Below are positions 25,950 to 34,982 of a stretch of 64,000 nucleotides of DNA, in pieces. Under the pieces are notes generated by a model, which saw only the letters and a list, made by a program, of their open reading frames with translations, was not told where the DNA came from and did not search any database. The position numbers were made by a program, and so were the translations under genes. Position 1 is the stretch's first letter. Each line of letters begins with the position of its first letter. Source of the DNA: Streptomyces sp. L2 (GTDB lineage: Bacteria > Actinomycetota > Actinomycetes > Streptomycetales > Streptomycetaceae); the NCBI RefSeq assembly GCF_004124325.1, contig NZ_QBDT01000001.1:2108001-2172000 (forward strand), given 5' to 3'.

Positions 25950-27718
25950 CGGCGGTCGAGGGGGCTCTGCCGGTCGCGGACCGGGCGATGGTGCGGCGGG
26001 CGGTCGTACGGCTGGTGCGGGCCGACGGGCGGGCGTTCGCGTGGGCGGCGCTGCTGAACGCACTGGCGGCCGGTGCGGGGCTGGCGGGGCCGTGGCTGGT
26101 CGGGCGGATCGTGGACGAGGTGCGGGCCGGGCACGGGGTCGGCGCGGTGGACCGGCTGGCGCTGTGGATCCTGCTGTGCGCGCTGGCCCAGTCGCTGCTG
26201 GCCCGCTGGGCGCGGTACGTGGGGCACCGGTTCGGGGAGCGGACGCTGGCCCGGGTGCGGGAGGAGTACGTCGACCGGGTGCTGGCGCTGCCCGCGTCGG
26301 CGGTGGAGCGGGCGGGCACGGGTGACCTGACGGCGCGGGGTACGGCGGATGTGGCGACCGTCGGCACCACGCTGCGGGACGCCGGGCCCGAGTTGCTGGT
26401 GTGCACGGTGCAGGCGCTGTTCGTGCTGGGCGCGGTGTTCGCGCTGGCTCCGCTGCTGGCGCTGCTGGGGGTGGTGGGGCTGACCCCGATCTGGCTGGCG
26501 CTGCGCTGGTACCTGCGGCGGGCCCGCGCCGGTTACCTGGCCATGCGGGCGGCGACGTCGGAGGTCACCGAGATCGTCGCGGCCACCGCCGCGGGGGCCC
26601 GGACCGTGGAGGCGTTCCGGTTGCGGGGGCGAAGGACCGCGGCGAGCCGGGAGGCGCTGGAGACGTCCCGCCGGACCCGGCTCCACACGCTGTTCCTGCG
26701 GTCCGTGCTCTTCCCGGCGATCGAGGTGTCGTACACCATTCCGGTGGCCGGGGTGCTGCTGGCCGGCGGGTGGCTGCACGCGCGCGGAGCGGTGGGTCTT
26801 GGCGCGGTGGTGGCGTCGGCGCTGTATCTGCGCCAGCTCACCGAGCCGCTGGACCAGATCCTGATGCGGGTGGAGCAACTCCAGTCCAGCGGGGCGGCGT
26901 TCGCCCGGGTGGAGGGGCTGGCGGCGGCGCCGAGGAGTGAGCGGGCCGGCGGGCCGGCCGCCCCGGTGGACGACCGGATCGAGGTGCGCGGGGTGCGGTA
27001 CGCGTACGAGCGGGGCGGGGAGGTGCTGCGCGGGGTGGACCTGACGGTGCGGCCGGGGGAGCGGCTCGCGGTGGTCGGGCCGTCCGGCGCGGGGAAGACG
27101 ACGCTGAGCAGGCTGCTGGCGGGCGTGGACGCGCCGGGGGCGGGTTCGGTGACGGTGGGCGGGGTGCCGGTCGCGGCGCTGGAGCCCGAACGGCTGCGCC
27201 GCCAGGTGGTGCTGGTCACCCAGGAGCACCACGTGTTCCTCGGCACGGTCCGCGACAACCTGCTGATCGCCGAGCCGGCGGCCACCGACGCGCGGCTGTG
27301 GGCGGCGCTGGCGGCCGTGGGTGCCGACGACTGGGCGCGCGCCCTGCCGGACGCCCTGGATACGCGGCTCGGGCCGGGCGGCCACCCGGCCGACGGCAGC
27401 CGGGCCCAGCAGCTGGCCCTGGCCCGGGTGGTGCTGGCCGACCCGCACACGCTGATCCTCGACGAGGCGACGGCCCTACTGGATCCGGCCACGGCCCGGC
27501 ACACCGAGCGGGCGCTGGCCGCCGTCCTTAAGGGCCGTACGGTCATCGCGATCGCGCACCGCCTGCACACCGCCCACGACGCGGACCGGGTGGCGGTGAT
27601 GGAGGACGGCCGGCTGACCGAACTCGGCAGCCACGAAGAGCTGGTGGAGGCGGGTGGCGCCTACGCGTCCCTGTGGCGGACGTGGCACGGGGACGAGGGC
27701 GCCGACGCCGCCGTCTGA
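25946..27718 (+). CDS. ABC exporter half-transporter with intact Walker motifs but lost signature (heterodimer B)
   Basis: 590 aa starting at GTG 25946, overlapping the preceding TGA. After a six-helix domain, the nucleotide-binding domain has Walker A GPSGAGKTTL, Q-loop VTQEHHVF, Walker B TLILDEATALLD and H-loop IAHRLHT, all canonical. The expected LSGGQ is replaced by ADGSRAQQLALARV. This is the exact mirror of the degeneracy in the upstream partner, so one good composite ATP site can form from these Walker motifs and the partner's LSGGQ. It closes the four-gene exporter operon; both pairs are likely co-transcribed, although a 20-bp gap separates pair A from pair B. Confidence 0.88.
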   Translation: MTAVEGALPVADRAMVRRAVVRLVRADGRAFAWAALLNALAAGAGLAGPWLVGRIVDEVRAGHGVGAVDRLALWILLCALAQSLLARWARYVGHRFGERTLARVREEYVDRVLALPASAVERAGTGDLTARGTADVATVGTTLRDAGPELLVCTVQALFVLGAVFALAPLLALLGVVGLTPIWLALRWYLRRARAGYLAMRAATSEVTEIVAATAAGARTVEAFRLRGRRTAASREALETSRRTRLHTLFLRSVLFPAIEVSYTIPVAGVLLAGGWLHARGAVGLGAVVASALYLRQLTEPLDQILMRVEQLQSSGAAFARVEGLAAAPRSERAGGPAAPVDDRIEVRGVRYAYERGGEVLRGVDLTVRPGERLAVVGPSGAGKTTLSRLLAGVDAPGAGSVTVGGVPVAALEPERLRRQVVLVTQEHHVFLGTVRDNLLIAEPAATDARLWAALAAVGADDWARALPDALDTRLGPGGHPADGSRAQQLALARVVLADPHTLILDEATALLDPATARHTERALAAVLKGRTVIAIAHRLHTAHDADRVAVMEDGRLTELGSHEELVEAGGAYASLWRTWHGDEGADAAV

Positions 27719-28051
27719 CCTGGGCCGGAAAAGGACGCGTTCGTTTTTCGCCGCCCGACGGGGGCGAACAGTTCGCATAGCGGACATGAACACCCGGCGA
27801 ACGAACGATTTTCAGCCAACCTGGTGACGCGACCCTGACAATACGCACCCTCTCCTGTCACTCTTCCCCACGGTCGCCCCACAGCCACCCCACAGGAGCC
27901 CCCACGCTCCCCCGGCCACGGCGACGACCGCTGTTCCACGACCGCCCCGCCGCGGCGGTTGCTCTGCGCACCACCAGTTCTGCCCGGACGGGCCACCCCT
28001 CGTCCGGTCTCCCCATTGGCCGTGGGACCCGCGGCCACGCAGAAGGAGTAC
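27719..28051. other. 333-bp intergenic region before the metalloproteases
   Basis: No gene seen. An imperfect inverted repeat (27738-27753, cgttcgtttttcgccg, versus 27795-27807, cggcgaacgaacg) may form a stem after the exporter operon. The rest should contain the promoter of the first M4 protease, but I see no convincing -35/-10 pair. A long C-rich leader precedes the AAGGAG ribosome site at 28043-28048. Confidence 0.45.
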
Positions 28052-30106
28052 GTGTTGAGTAGCAGCACCTCCCCCATATCCCACCGCCGGGCGGCAGGCG
28101 TCGCCCTGGCCGGTGTCGCGGCCCTCATCGCCACGGCGGTGCAGGCGGGCGCGGCGAGCGCCACCCCCACCGACGCGGCCCACCACGCGAAGCCGGACCA
28201 GGCCCACGTCGCCCTCAAGCTCACCCCCTCGCAGCGCGCCGAGCTGATCCGGGACGCCGACGGCGCCAAGGCGCACGCGGCCAAGGAGCTGGGCCTCGGC
28301 TCGCAGGAGAAGCTGGTCGTCAAGGACGTCGTCAAGGACCACGACGGCACCCTGCACACCCGCTACGAGCGTACCTACGCCGGTCTGCCCGTCCTCGGCG
28401 GCGACCTGATCGTCGACACCGCCAAGTCCGGTCAGACGGAGCACGTGGCCAAGGCCATGAAGGCGAGCGTGGCGGTCAAGGACCTCACCGCCAACGTGTC
28501 GAAGGCGAGCGTCCAGCAGAAGGCCGTCGGCCAGGCCAAGGCGCTGGGCAGCAAGAAGGCGGACGTCGACCGGTCCTCCCGCAAGGTCATCTGGGCGGCG
28601 AGCGGCAAGCCGGTGCTGGCGTACGAGACGGTCGTCGGCGGCTTCCAGGACGACGGCACCCCGAACCAGCTGCACGTCATCACCGACGCCAACACGGGCA
28701 AGGAGCTGTTCCGCTACCAGGGCATCGAGACCGGTGTCGGCAACACCCACTACAGCGGCCAGGTCTCGCTGACCACCAGCCAGTCGGGTTCGGGCTACAC
28801 CCTGACCGACACCGCGCGCGGCGGCCACAAGACGTACAACCTCAACCACGGTACGTCCGGCACCGGTTCGCTGTTCTCGCAGGCCGGCGACACCTGGGGC
28901 GACGGCACCAACTCCAACGCCGCCACCGCGGGCGCGGACGCCGCCTACGGCGCGCAGGAGACCTGGGACTTCTACAAGAACACGTTCAACCGCAGCGGCA
29001 TCCGCAACGACGGCGTCGGCGCCTACTCGCGCGTCCACTACGGCAACTCGTACGTGAACGCGTTCTGGGACGACAGCTGCTTCTGCATGACCTACGGCGA
29101 CGGCTCGAACAACGCCGACCCGCTGACCTCGCTGGACGTGGCCGGCCACGAGATGAGCCACGGCGTCACGTCCAACACCGCCGGCCTGGAGTACAGCGGT
29201 GAGTCCGGCGGCCTGAACGAGGCCACCTCCGACATCATGGGCACCGGCGTCGAGTGGTACGCCAACAACTCGTCCGACAAGGGTGACTACCTGATCGGCG
29301 AGAAGATCGACATCAACGGCGACGGCACGCCGCTGCGCTACATGGACAAGCCCAGCAAGGACGGCGGCTCCGCCGACTACTGGTCCTCCGGCGTCGGCAA
29401 CAAGGACGTCCACTACTCCTCCGGCGTCGCCAACCACTTCTTCTACCTGCTGTCCGAGGGCAGCGGCGCGAAGACCATCAACGGCGTGAACTACGACTCG
29501 CCCACGTCGGACGGCCTTCCGGTCACCGGCATCGGCCGGGACAAGGCGCTGCAGATCTGGTACCGCGCGCTGACCACGAAGTTCACCTCCACCACCGACT
29601 ACGCGGGCGCCCGTACCGGCACCCTCGCGGCCGCGGGCGAGCTGTACGGCACGTCCAGCGCCGAGTACAAGGCGGTGCAGGACGCGTGGGCGGGCGTCAA
29701 CGTGGGTGCGCGCTCCGGCGGCACCGACCCGGGCGACCCGGGCGACCCGAGCGGCGGCTCCACGTTCGAGAACAGCGCCAACGTCGCGATCCCGGACCAC
29801 GGTTCGGCCGTCACCTCGTCGGTCAGCGTCACGGGCCACAGCGGCAACGCGCCGGCCAACCTGCAGGTGTCGGTCGACATCGTGCACTCCTACGCCGGTG
29901 ACCTCCAGATCGACCTGGTCGCCCCGAACGGCGCCTCGGCCCGGCTGAAGAACGCCAGCTACAGCGACTCCTCCAGCGGCGTGCACCAGACCTGGACGGT
30001 CGACGCCTCCAGTGTCGCGGCCAACGGCACCTGGAAGCTGCGCGTGCAGGACATGTACTCCGGCGACACCGGCTACATCGACGACTTCAAGCTCGTCTTC
30101 CCGTAA
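28052..30106 (+). CDS. Secreted M4 (thermolysin-like) metalloprotease with C-terminal P-domain
   Basis: About 684 aa. The GTG at 28052 is chosen, but the TTG at 28055 has better spacing (six bases) from AAGGAG. Signal peptide (GVALAGVAALIATAVQAGAA), then an FTP/PepSY propeptide (VVKDHDGTLHTRYERTYAGL; GGDLIVDTAK), then the M4 catalytic domain with HEMSH near residue 365 and the downstream Glu in GGLNEATSD that complete the zinc site. A Gly/Asp-Pro linker leads to a proprotein-convertase P-domain (about 571-684; ENSANVAIPDHGSAVTSSVS to YIDDFKLVFP). It is an exported, self-maturing protease; the P-domain may aid stability or substrate binding. It is followed at about 230 bp by a paralogue. Confidence 0.93.
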   Translation: MLSSSTSPISHRRAAGVALAGVAALIATAVQAGAASATPTDAAHHAKPDQAHVALKLTPSQRAELIRDADGAKAHAAKELGLGSQEKLVVKDVVKDHDGTLHTRYERTYAGLPVLGGDLIVDTAKSGQTEHVAKAMKASVAVKDLTANVSKASVQQKAVGQAKALGSKKADVDRSSRKVIWAASGKPVLAYETVVGGFQDDGTPNQLHVITDANTGKELFRYQGIETGVGNTHYSGQVSLTTSQSGSGYTLTDTARGGHKTYNLNHGTSGTGSLFSQAGDTWGDGTNSNAATAGADAAYGAQETWDFYKNTFNRSGIRNDGVGAYSRVHYGNSYVNAFWDDSCFCMTYGDGSNNADPLTSLDVAGHEMSHGVTSNTAGLEYSGESGGLNEATSDIMGTGVEWYANNSSDKGDYLIGEKIDINGDGTPLRYMDKPSKDGGSADYWSSGVGNKDVHYSSGVANHFFYLLSEGSGAKTINGVNYDSPTSDGLPVTGIGRDKALQIWYRALTTKFTSTTDYAGARTGTLAAAGELYGTSSAEYKAVQDAWAGVNVGARSGGTDPGDPGDPSGGSTFENSANVAIPDHGSAVTSSVSVTGHSGNAPANLQVSVDIVHSYAGDLQIDLVAPNGASARLKNASYSDSSSGVHQTWTVDASSVAANGTWKLRVQDMYSGDTGYIDDFKLVFP

Positions 30107-30129
30107 GCCGCAGCAGTCGTCGCACCAGT

Positions 30130-30173
30130 GCGTGAGCGCCGTCCGGGGGTGACCCCGGGCGGCGCCCGCACGC
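30130..30173 (+). terminator. GC-rich hairpin after the first M4 protease gene
   Basis: A 13-bp stem with one G-T pair or mismatch (30136-30148 with 30153-30165, loop GTGA), extended by GCGTG/CACGC outside an internal bulge, starts 24 bases after the stop. There is no T-tract, common for Streptomyces terminators. It should separate the two protease transcripts. Confidence 0.6.
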
Positions 30174-30338
30174 TCAGGACCTTCGCCAGCCGTGACCCTT
30201 TAGCCAAGGCTCTGTGAAGATCCTGACATGTACGCGCCGTGAATGTGATGCTCTGTAGACCGCCGCAGGAGAGCACCACCGCACCACCGAAGGGCAGCTG
30301 CTCCGCGCTGCCCCGACCCCCCACGACAAGGAGCTTCT

Positions 30339-31997
30339 GTGAGCCCCGTCCACGCGCGACGCAAGCGCACCACACTCGTCGTCTCCACCGCGGTCGCCGC
30401 CGGCGCCCTGGTCTCCGGCGCGCTGGCCGCCGGTGCCTTCGCGGACACCCCCGCCACGCACACCACCGCCTCGGGCGCGGCCCCGGCCGCCCTGACCGCC
30501 GGCGCCCGCGGCACGCTGATCCAGGACGCCCAGGCCGACGCGGCGGACACGGCGCGGTCCCTGGGCCTCGGCGCCAAGGAGAAGCTGATAGCCAAGGACG
30601 TCGTCCGCGACACCGACGGCACCGTCCACACCCGCTACGAGCGCACCTACGCCGGACTGCCCGTCCTCGGCGGCGACCTGATCGTCCACACCGCCAAGTC
30701 CGGCAGGACCGAGGGTGTCACCAAGGCGACCACGGCCAGAATCAAGGTCGCCTCGCTCACCCCGAAGATCACCCCGGCCAAGGCCGAGAAGCAGGCGCTC
30801 GGCGCCGCCCGGACCCTCGGCTCGGCCAGGACCGCGGCGGACGGCGCCCGCAAGGTGATCTGGGCCGGCTCCGGCAAGCCCGTCCTCGCCTACGAGACGG
30901 TCGTCGGCGGCCTCCAGGACGACGGCACCCCCAACGGCCTGCACGTCATCACCGACGCCGCCACCGGCAAGAAGCTCTTCGAGCACCAGACCATCGAGAC
31001 CGGCGTGGGCACGGGCAAGAGCCTGTACTCCGGCACGGTCGGCCTGAACACGCAGAAGTCGGGCTCGTCGTACCAGCTGTACGACACCACGCGCGGCGGC
31101 CACAAGACGTACAACCTCAAGCACAGCAGCAGCGGCGCCAAGGGCACCCTGTTCACGGATGCCGACAACGTCTGGGGCACCGGCAAGGCGTCCAGCTCGG
31201 CCACCGACCAGACCGCGGCGGTCGACGCGGCCTACGGCGCGCAGGAGACCTGGGACTTCTACAAGAAGACGTTCGGCCGCAACGGCATCAAGAACGACGG
31301 CAAGGCCGCCTACTCGCGCGTGCACTATGGCAACTCGTACGTGAACGCGTTCTGGGACGACAGCTGCTTCTGCATGACCTACGGCGACGGCGAGGGCAAC
31401 GACCACCCGCTCACCGCGCTGGACGTCGCCGGGCACGAGATGAGCCACGGCGTCACGTCCAACACCGCCGGCCTGGAGTACAGCGGTGAGTCCGGCGGCC
31501 TGAACGAGGCCACCTCCGACATCTTCGGCACCGGCGTGGAGTTCTTCGCCAACAACGCCACCGACAAGGGCGACTACCTCATCGGCGAGAAGATCGACAT
31601 CAACGGCGACGGCACGCCGCTGCGCTACATGGACAAGCCCAGCAAGGACGGCGGCTCCGCCGACTACTGGTCCTCCGGCGTCGGCAACAAGGACGTCCAC
31701 TACTCCTCCGGCGTCGCCAACCACTTCTTCTACCTCCTCGCGGAGGGCAGCGGCGCGAAGACCATCAACGGGGTCAAGTACAACTCCCCGACGGCCGACG
31801 GCTCCAAGGTCACCGGCATCGGCCGCGCCAAGGCACTCCAGGTCTGGTACAAGGCCCTGACCACGTACATGACCTCGACGACCGACTACAAGGCCGCCCG
31901 CACGGCGACCCTGAAGGCGGCGTCCGACCTGTACGGCGCCACCAGCACCGAGTACAAGACGGTGGCCGCGGCCTGGACCGCGGTGAACGTGAAGTAA
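30339..31997 (+). CDS. Secreted M4 (thermolysin-like) metalloprotease, short form
   Basis: 552 aa from GTG 30339, five bases after AAGGAG. Signal peptide (LVVSTAVAAGALVSGALAAG), an FTP/PepSY propeptide closely parallel to its upstream paralogue (IAKDVVRDTDGTVHTRYERT), and the M4 catalytic domain with HEMSH near residue 363 and GGLNEATSD. It ends at AAWTAVNVK, so unlike the first protease it has no P-domain. Large parts of the catalytic domain are identical at DNA level to the upstream gene, for example 31620-31736 versus 29334-29450, suggesting duplication with gene conversion. It has its own intergenic region with a possible weak promoter near 30223-30251. Confidence 0.93.
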   Translation: MSPVHARRKRTTLVVSTAVAAGALVSGALAAGAFADTPATHTTASGAAPAALTAGARGTLIQDAQADAADTARSLGLGAKEKLIAKDVVRDTDGTVHTRYERTYAGLPVLGGDLIVHTAKSGRTEGVTKATTARIKVASLTPKITPAKAEKQALGAARTLGSARTAADGARKVIWAGSGKPVLAYETVVGGLQDDGTPNGLHVITDAATGKKLFEHQTIETGVGTGKSLYSGTVGLNTQKSGSSYQLYDTTRGGHKTYNLKHSSSGAKGTLFTDADNVWGTGKASSSATDQTAAVDAAYGAQETWDFYKKTFGRNGIKNDGKAAYSRVHYGNSYVNAFWDDSCFCMTYGDGEGNDHPLTALDVAGHEMSHGVTSNTAGLEYSGESGGLNEATSDIFGTGVEFFANNATDKGDYLIGEKIDINGDGTPLRYMDKPSKDGGSADYWSSGVGNKDVHYSSGVANHFFYLLAEGSGAKTINGVKYNSPTADGSKVTGIGRAKALQVWYKALTTYMTSTTDYKAARTATLKAASDLYGATSTEYKTVAAAWTAVNVK

Positions 31998-32019
31998 CCG
32001 GGGGGTTTCCGATTCCCCT

Positions 32020-32057
32020 GGGCGGCACCCGGCGAAAGATCACTCCGGGTGCCGCCC
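32020..32057. terminator. Terminator after the second M4 protease gene
   Basis: A perfect 13-bp stem: gggcggcacccgg (32020-32032) with ccgggtgccgccc (32045-32057), loop of 12 bases, located 22 bases after the protease stop and 15 bases before the next start. There is no T-tract. Confidence 0.75.
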
Positions 32058-32071
32058 TACCCTTGTGACCC

Positions 32072-32593
32072 ATGTCATCCGCGTCCTTCTCCTACGAGCC
32101 GGTCGGCGCGACCCGCGACGACCTGACCGTCTGCCCGCCCGGCTTCCATCCCATGCTCGTGCGCACACGCATCGGCGAGGGACAGGAGGTCTTCGACCGG
32201 GCCGCCGAGGCGGTCCTCACCTGGGAGATGCACCGCGCGATGGGCGTGGGCATCGACGCGAGCGCCGAGCGCGCCGCCTCCGGCGTCAACGTCACGGTCA
32301 CCCTGGCCGGCCTGATAAAGGCACCCTGCCGCATCATCTGGACCATAGAGCACCCCCGCCGCAGCGGCTGGGCCTACGGCACCCTGGAGGGCCACCCCGA
32401 GGCCGGCGAGGAGGCCTTCATCGTCGACCGCACCGGCGACGGCACGGTCTGGCTCACCGTCGCCGCCTTCAGCCGCGGCGCCAAGTGGTACGCCCGAGCC
32501 GGCGGCCCCGCCACCCGAGGCCTCCAACACGCCTACGCCCGCCGCTGCGGGGTCGTACTGCGCAAGCTGAGCTCGGGGGCGGAGGAGGACTGA
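32072..32593 (+). CDS. DUF1990 family protein
   Basis: 173 aa starting MSSASFSYEPVGATRDDL. The pattern of DUF1990 is visible: YEPVGATRD, GFHPMLVRTRIGEGQEVFDRA in overlapping context, then MHRAMGVGI, RIIWTIEHPRRSGWAYGTLE, GEEAFIVDRTGDGTVWLTVA and FSRGAKWYARAGGP near the end. Length is typical for the stand-alone family. No enzymatic residues are established; members are cytoplasmic proteins of unknown function, often single-gene units as here. The ATG directly follows the terminator of the protease gene, so it needs its own promoter, or the start is very close to the transcript 5' end. Confidence 0.85.
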   Translation: MSSASFSYEPVGATRDDLTVCPPGFHPMLVRTRIGEGQEVFDRAAEAVLTWEMHRAMGVGIDASAERAASGVNVTVTLAGLIKAPCRIIWTIEHPRRSGWAYGTLEGHPEAGEEAFIVDRTGDGTVWLTVAAFSRGAKWYARAGGPATRGLQHAYARRCGVVLRKLSSGAEED

Positions 32594-32606
32594 GGTCCCC
32601 CCAGTC

Positions 32607-32699
32607 CTACGACTGACTCTCCCGCGGCACGGCCGCCCAACCGACTGCCGTCAGGAGTCGGGCGGCGGTGCTGGTGCCATTTATCGTTCCGCCGGTCAC
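32607..32699 (-). CDS. Possible 30-aa coupled peptide ORF
   Basis: A GTG at 32699 overlaps the TGA of the methyltransferase gene by 4 bp (GTGA) and opens a 30-codon frame: VTGGTINGTSTAARL ... AVGWAAVPRESQS. Such overlaps are how this operon couples its other genes. There is no ribosome site of its own. It could be a precursor peptide for the upstream modifying enzymes or merely a chance open frame. It lacks obvious lasso, lanthipeptide or graspetide core features. Confidence 0.3.
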   Translation of the reverse strand: MTGGTINGTSTAARLLTAVGWAAVPRESQS

Positions 32700-33442
32700 C
32701 GCGGATTTTGTCGGGCCACCGTGTACGCGGTGGGGCCAGTGAGCCCAGCACCTGTGCCGTCGAGCATGTCCAGGACCTCGAAGCCGGCGCCCTCCGCGTA
32801 GCGTTCGAGCTCTTGGGGGAACAGGACACGTCTGCGGATCTCGTCTCGGGCCTCGTCGCCCGAGGGGAGCATCCAGTGCCGGTACATGGTGTTGATCTGG
32901 GTCCGCAGATCCCACGTGTGGCGGATGGTGACGGTCGCGGATCCCGTCGGGGTGTCGACCGTGGCGGTGGTTGCCTCTGTCCGGGTGATCGGGGCGATGG
33001 GGGAACAGAGCACGAGCAGCGCTCCTGGCCGGGCGTGGGCGGCGAAGGTGGCGAAGACCTGGCTGATCGCCTCGTTACCGTGCACGTAGGCGAGGCTGTT
33101 GCCCATGCACGTCACCACGTCCATGCGGCTGCCGAGTCGTGCGGTGCGCATATCGCCGGTGCGGATGTCCAGCCCGGGCCGGGCCTGATGGGCGTAGTCG
33201 ACCATGCCGGGCTGGAGGTCCACGCCGATGCACTCGAAGCGCTTGGCGAGGATCCCCAGGTCGCGGCCGGTACCGCATCCGAAGTCGACAAGGGTTCCGG
33301 CGTCCGGCCTGTGCAGCTCGATCAGGGTCTCGCACATTGCGGAACTCGTGCTGTCGGACTGGACCACGTCGTAGAGTGCCGGATCGCGGTACAGCAGGTT
33401 GGTGGCTTCCACGTGCTCCGCTTCCGTGATGGGGCTGGTCAC
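32696..33442 (-). CDS. SAM-dependent class I methyltransferase
   Basis: 248 aa starting at GTG 33442, which overlaps the TGA of the Asn-synthase-like gene. An alternative upstream start would add 14 residues inside that gene. Motif I is LVDFGCGTGRDLGILAKRF, followed by GVDLQPGMVDYA (acidic ribose contact), TGDMRTARL and DVVTCMGNSLAYV. It is a soluble small-molecule or peptide methyltransferase of the Methyltransf_25/11 type. The tight coupling to the Asn-synthase-like gene suggests they act on the same product. Substrate not predictable. If the upstream gene is truly frameshifted, expression may depend on reinitiation. Confidence 0.88.
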   Translation of the reverse strand: MTSPITEAEHVEATNLLYRDPALYDVVQSDSTSSAMCETLIELHRPDAGTLVDFGCGTGRDLGILAKRFECIGVDLQPGMVDYAHQARPGLDIRTGDMRTARLGSRMDVVTCMGNSLAYVHGNEAISQVFATFAAHARPGALLVLCSPIAPITRTEATTATVDTPTGSATVTIRHTWDLRTQINTMYRHWMLPSGDEARDEIRRRVLFPQELERYAEGAGFEVLDMLDGTGAGLTGPTAYTVARQNPR

Positions 33443-34912
33443 ATGAGGCTTCGCAGGCCGATCTCCAGGGCGACCACATCGCACAGCAGATCGGGAACGA
33501 CCAGCACGGAGTCGGCGTTCCTCCGTGCCTGGGCGAGAGCTCTACCGTCAACGTAGCCGAGGTCCACCAGGATGGACTCCTTCATCATGTCGTCCAAGAC
33601 CGACAAGCCGTACGAACGCAACCCCTTTTCCAGAACGGCCAGGAGGTTCTCCGGTTCGGCCGGATTGGCCACCCACTCGGGCAGCCCGGCCCGCCGGATC
33701 CGCTCGCGGAACAGCGCCTTGCCACGCTTGTGTTCGTGCGGTAACTGCTCCATGAAGCGCACAATGCGTGGGTGTGCGAGCGGGCTCACCGGCCAGATTC
33801 CGGCCCTGAGGAACCCGGGGTTGTGCATTCCGAACGCCATCAGGGTCGGTAGGGGCAGCACCGGAATGGGGGCCAGGTGCTCGTTGACGTCGGTGAGCGC
33901 TCGGATTGCGTTGCCGCCGAGCCACGGCACGGGTTCCGGCGTCGGCAGTTCGGCCTGTGTCCTGGAGTGGTGGGCGTTGACCTCGTCCCCACCGCTGCCC
34001 GTGAACATGACCTCGCACCGCCGGGCGGCTGCCTGCTCGCGCACGACGTCGAACGCCTCCTGGTAGAAGGCTCCCGCCGGATCGTGCGGCTTGCACAGAT
34101 CGCGCACGCCTCCGGCGCAGAAGGGTGGGTGCCGCATGGCGGGGGTGGCCGTGTCCCGGAAGCCGCAGTGCTCCACCAGGGCCCGGCGCCGCTCGCGCTG
34201 CTTCCTGCCAATGCTTCCTCCCACCAGCAGGCCGAAGCTGTACACCTCAGGGAAGCGGCCTGCCTTCAAGGCCAGGGCGACGTTCCCGGAGTCCGCGCCA
34301 CCGGACAGCTCCACGCCCACGCATCCGGTTGCCGTCGGCGCCTGGCGGCTCACGTCAGTCAGCAACTCGTCCAGAGCGGCGAGTGGATCAACGCCGGGAC
34401 GCAGCGTACGTGGCTCAAGTACGTGTTCGGCGGGGTCGGGGTAGTGGATGCTGAGTCCCGAAGGGGTGAATGTGGCCGCTGCCCGTTCGGTGAGGCGGTA
34501 GACGCCTTGGAAGAGCGTCTCGGACGTGTAGCGGTGCTGCCTCGTCAGCGTTCGGGCGACAACGCGCGGCACCAGACGGTCGGCCCGCAGATGCGGTCGC
34601 AGCAGTGCCAGGTCCCACGAAGCGTGCAGCTCACCGGCCTTTTCTGTCAGATAGAGCGGGGCCGTGCCGAAGACACCCGTCGACAGACGGGCTTCCCCCC
34701 GGCTCCATGGTGAGTGCGACGAAGTCGGCCTCGCCCCGCTTGCACTCCTTCACGCGGACCCGTACGCAAGGTGCCTGGTCGTCGCTGACCTCCATGACCA
34801 ACGTGGACACGTTCGCGGGCTCGATCCAGCTCTCGCCGTTGATCCAACGGCCGCCCTGCGATCTCCACTCGGGCTCCTGGAGATCGGCCAAGCGCAGACG
34901 CATCGACAGCAT
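33439..34912 (-). pseudogene. Asparagine-synthase-like ATP pyrophosphatase, single frameshift
   Basis: The ATG at 34912 (AAAGGGAC upstream) starts MLSMRLRLADLQEPEWRSQG and reads to GGSPSVDG near 34690, then runs out of frame. The next frame continues VFGTAPLYLTEKAGELHASW, followed by DLALLRPHLRADRLVPRVV, and goes on to the stop at 33439. Deleting one G from the GGG at about 34690 restores about 490 codons. The C-terminal part has the PP-loop LSGGADSGNVALAL and a GGDEVNAHH motif of the asparagine synthase C-domain. The N-terminal part lacks the Cys nucleophile of a glutaminase, as in lasso-peptide cyclases and other amide-forming relatives. The C-terminal 377 aa could start at GTG 34572. Either a recent inactivation or a sequencing error. 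Confidence 0.75.
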
Positions 34913-34982
34913 GTCGTCCCTTTCCGATGTCGTGCGGCGGGGCGGGGCCGCGTACGGCTCCGCCCCGCCTGGCGTCAGCCCT

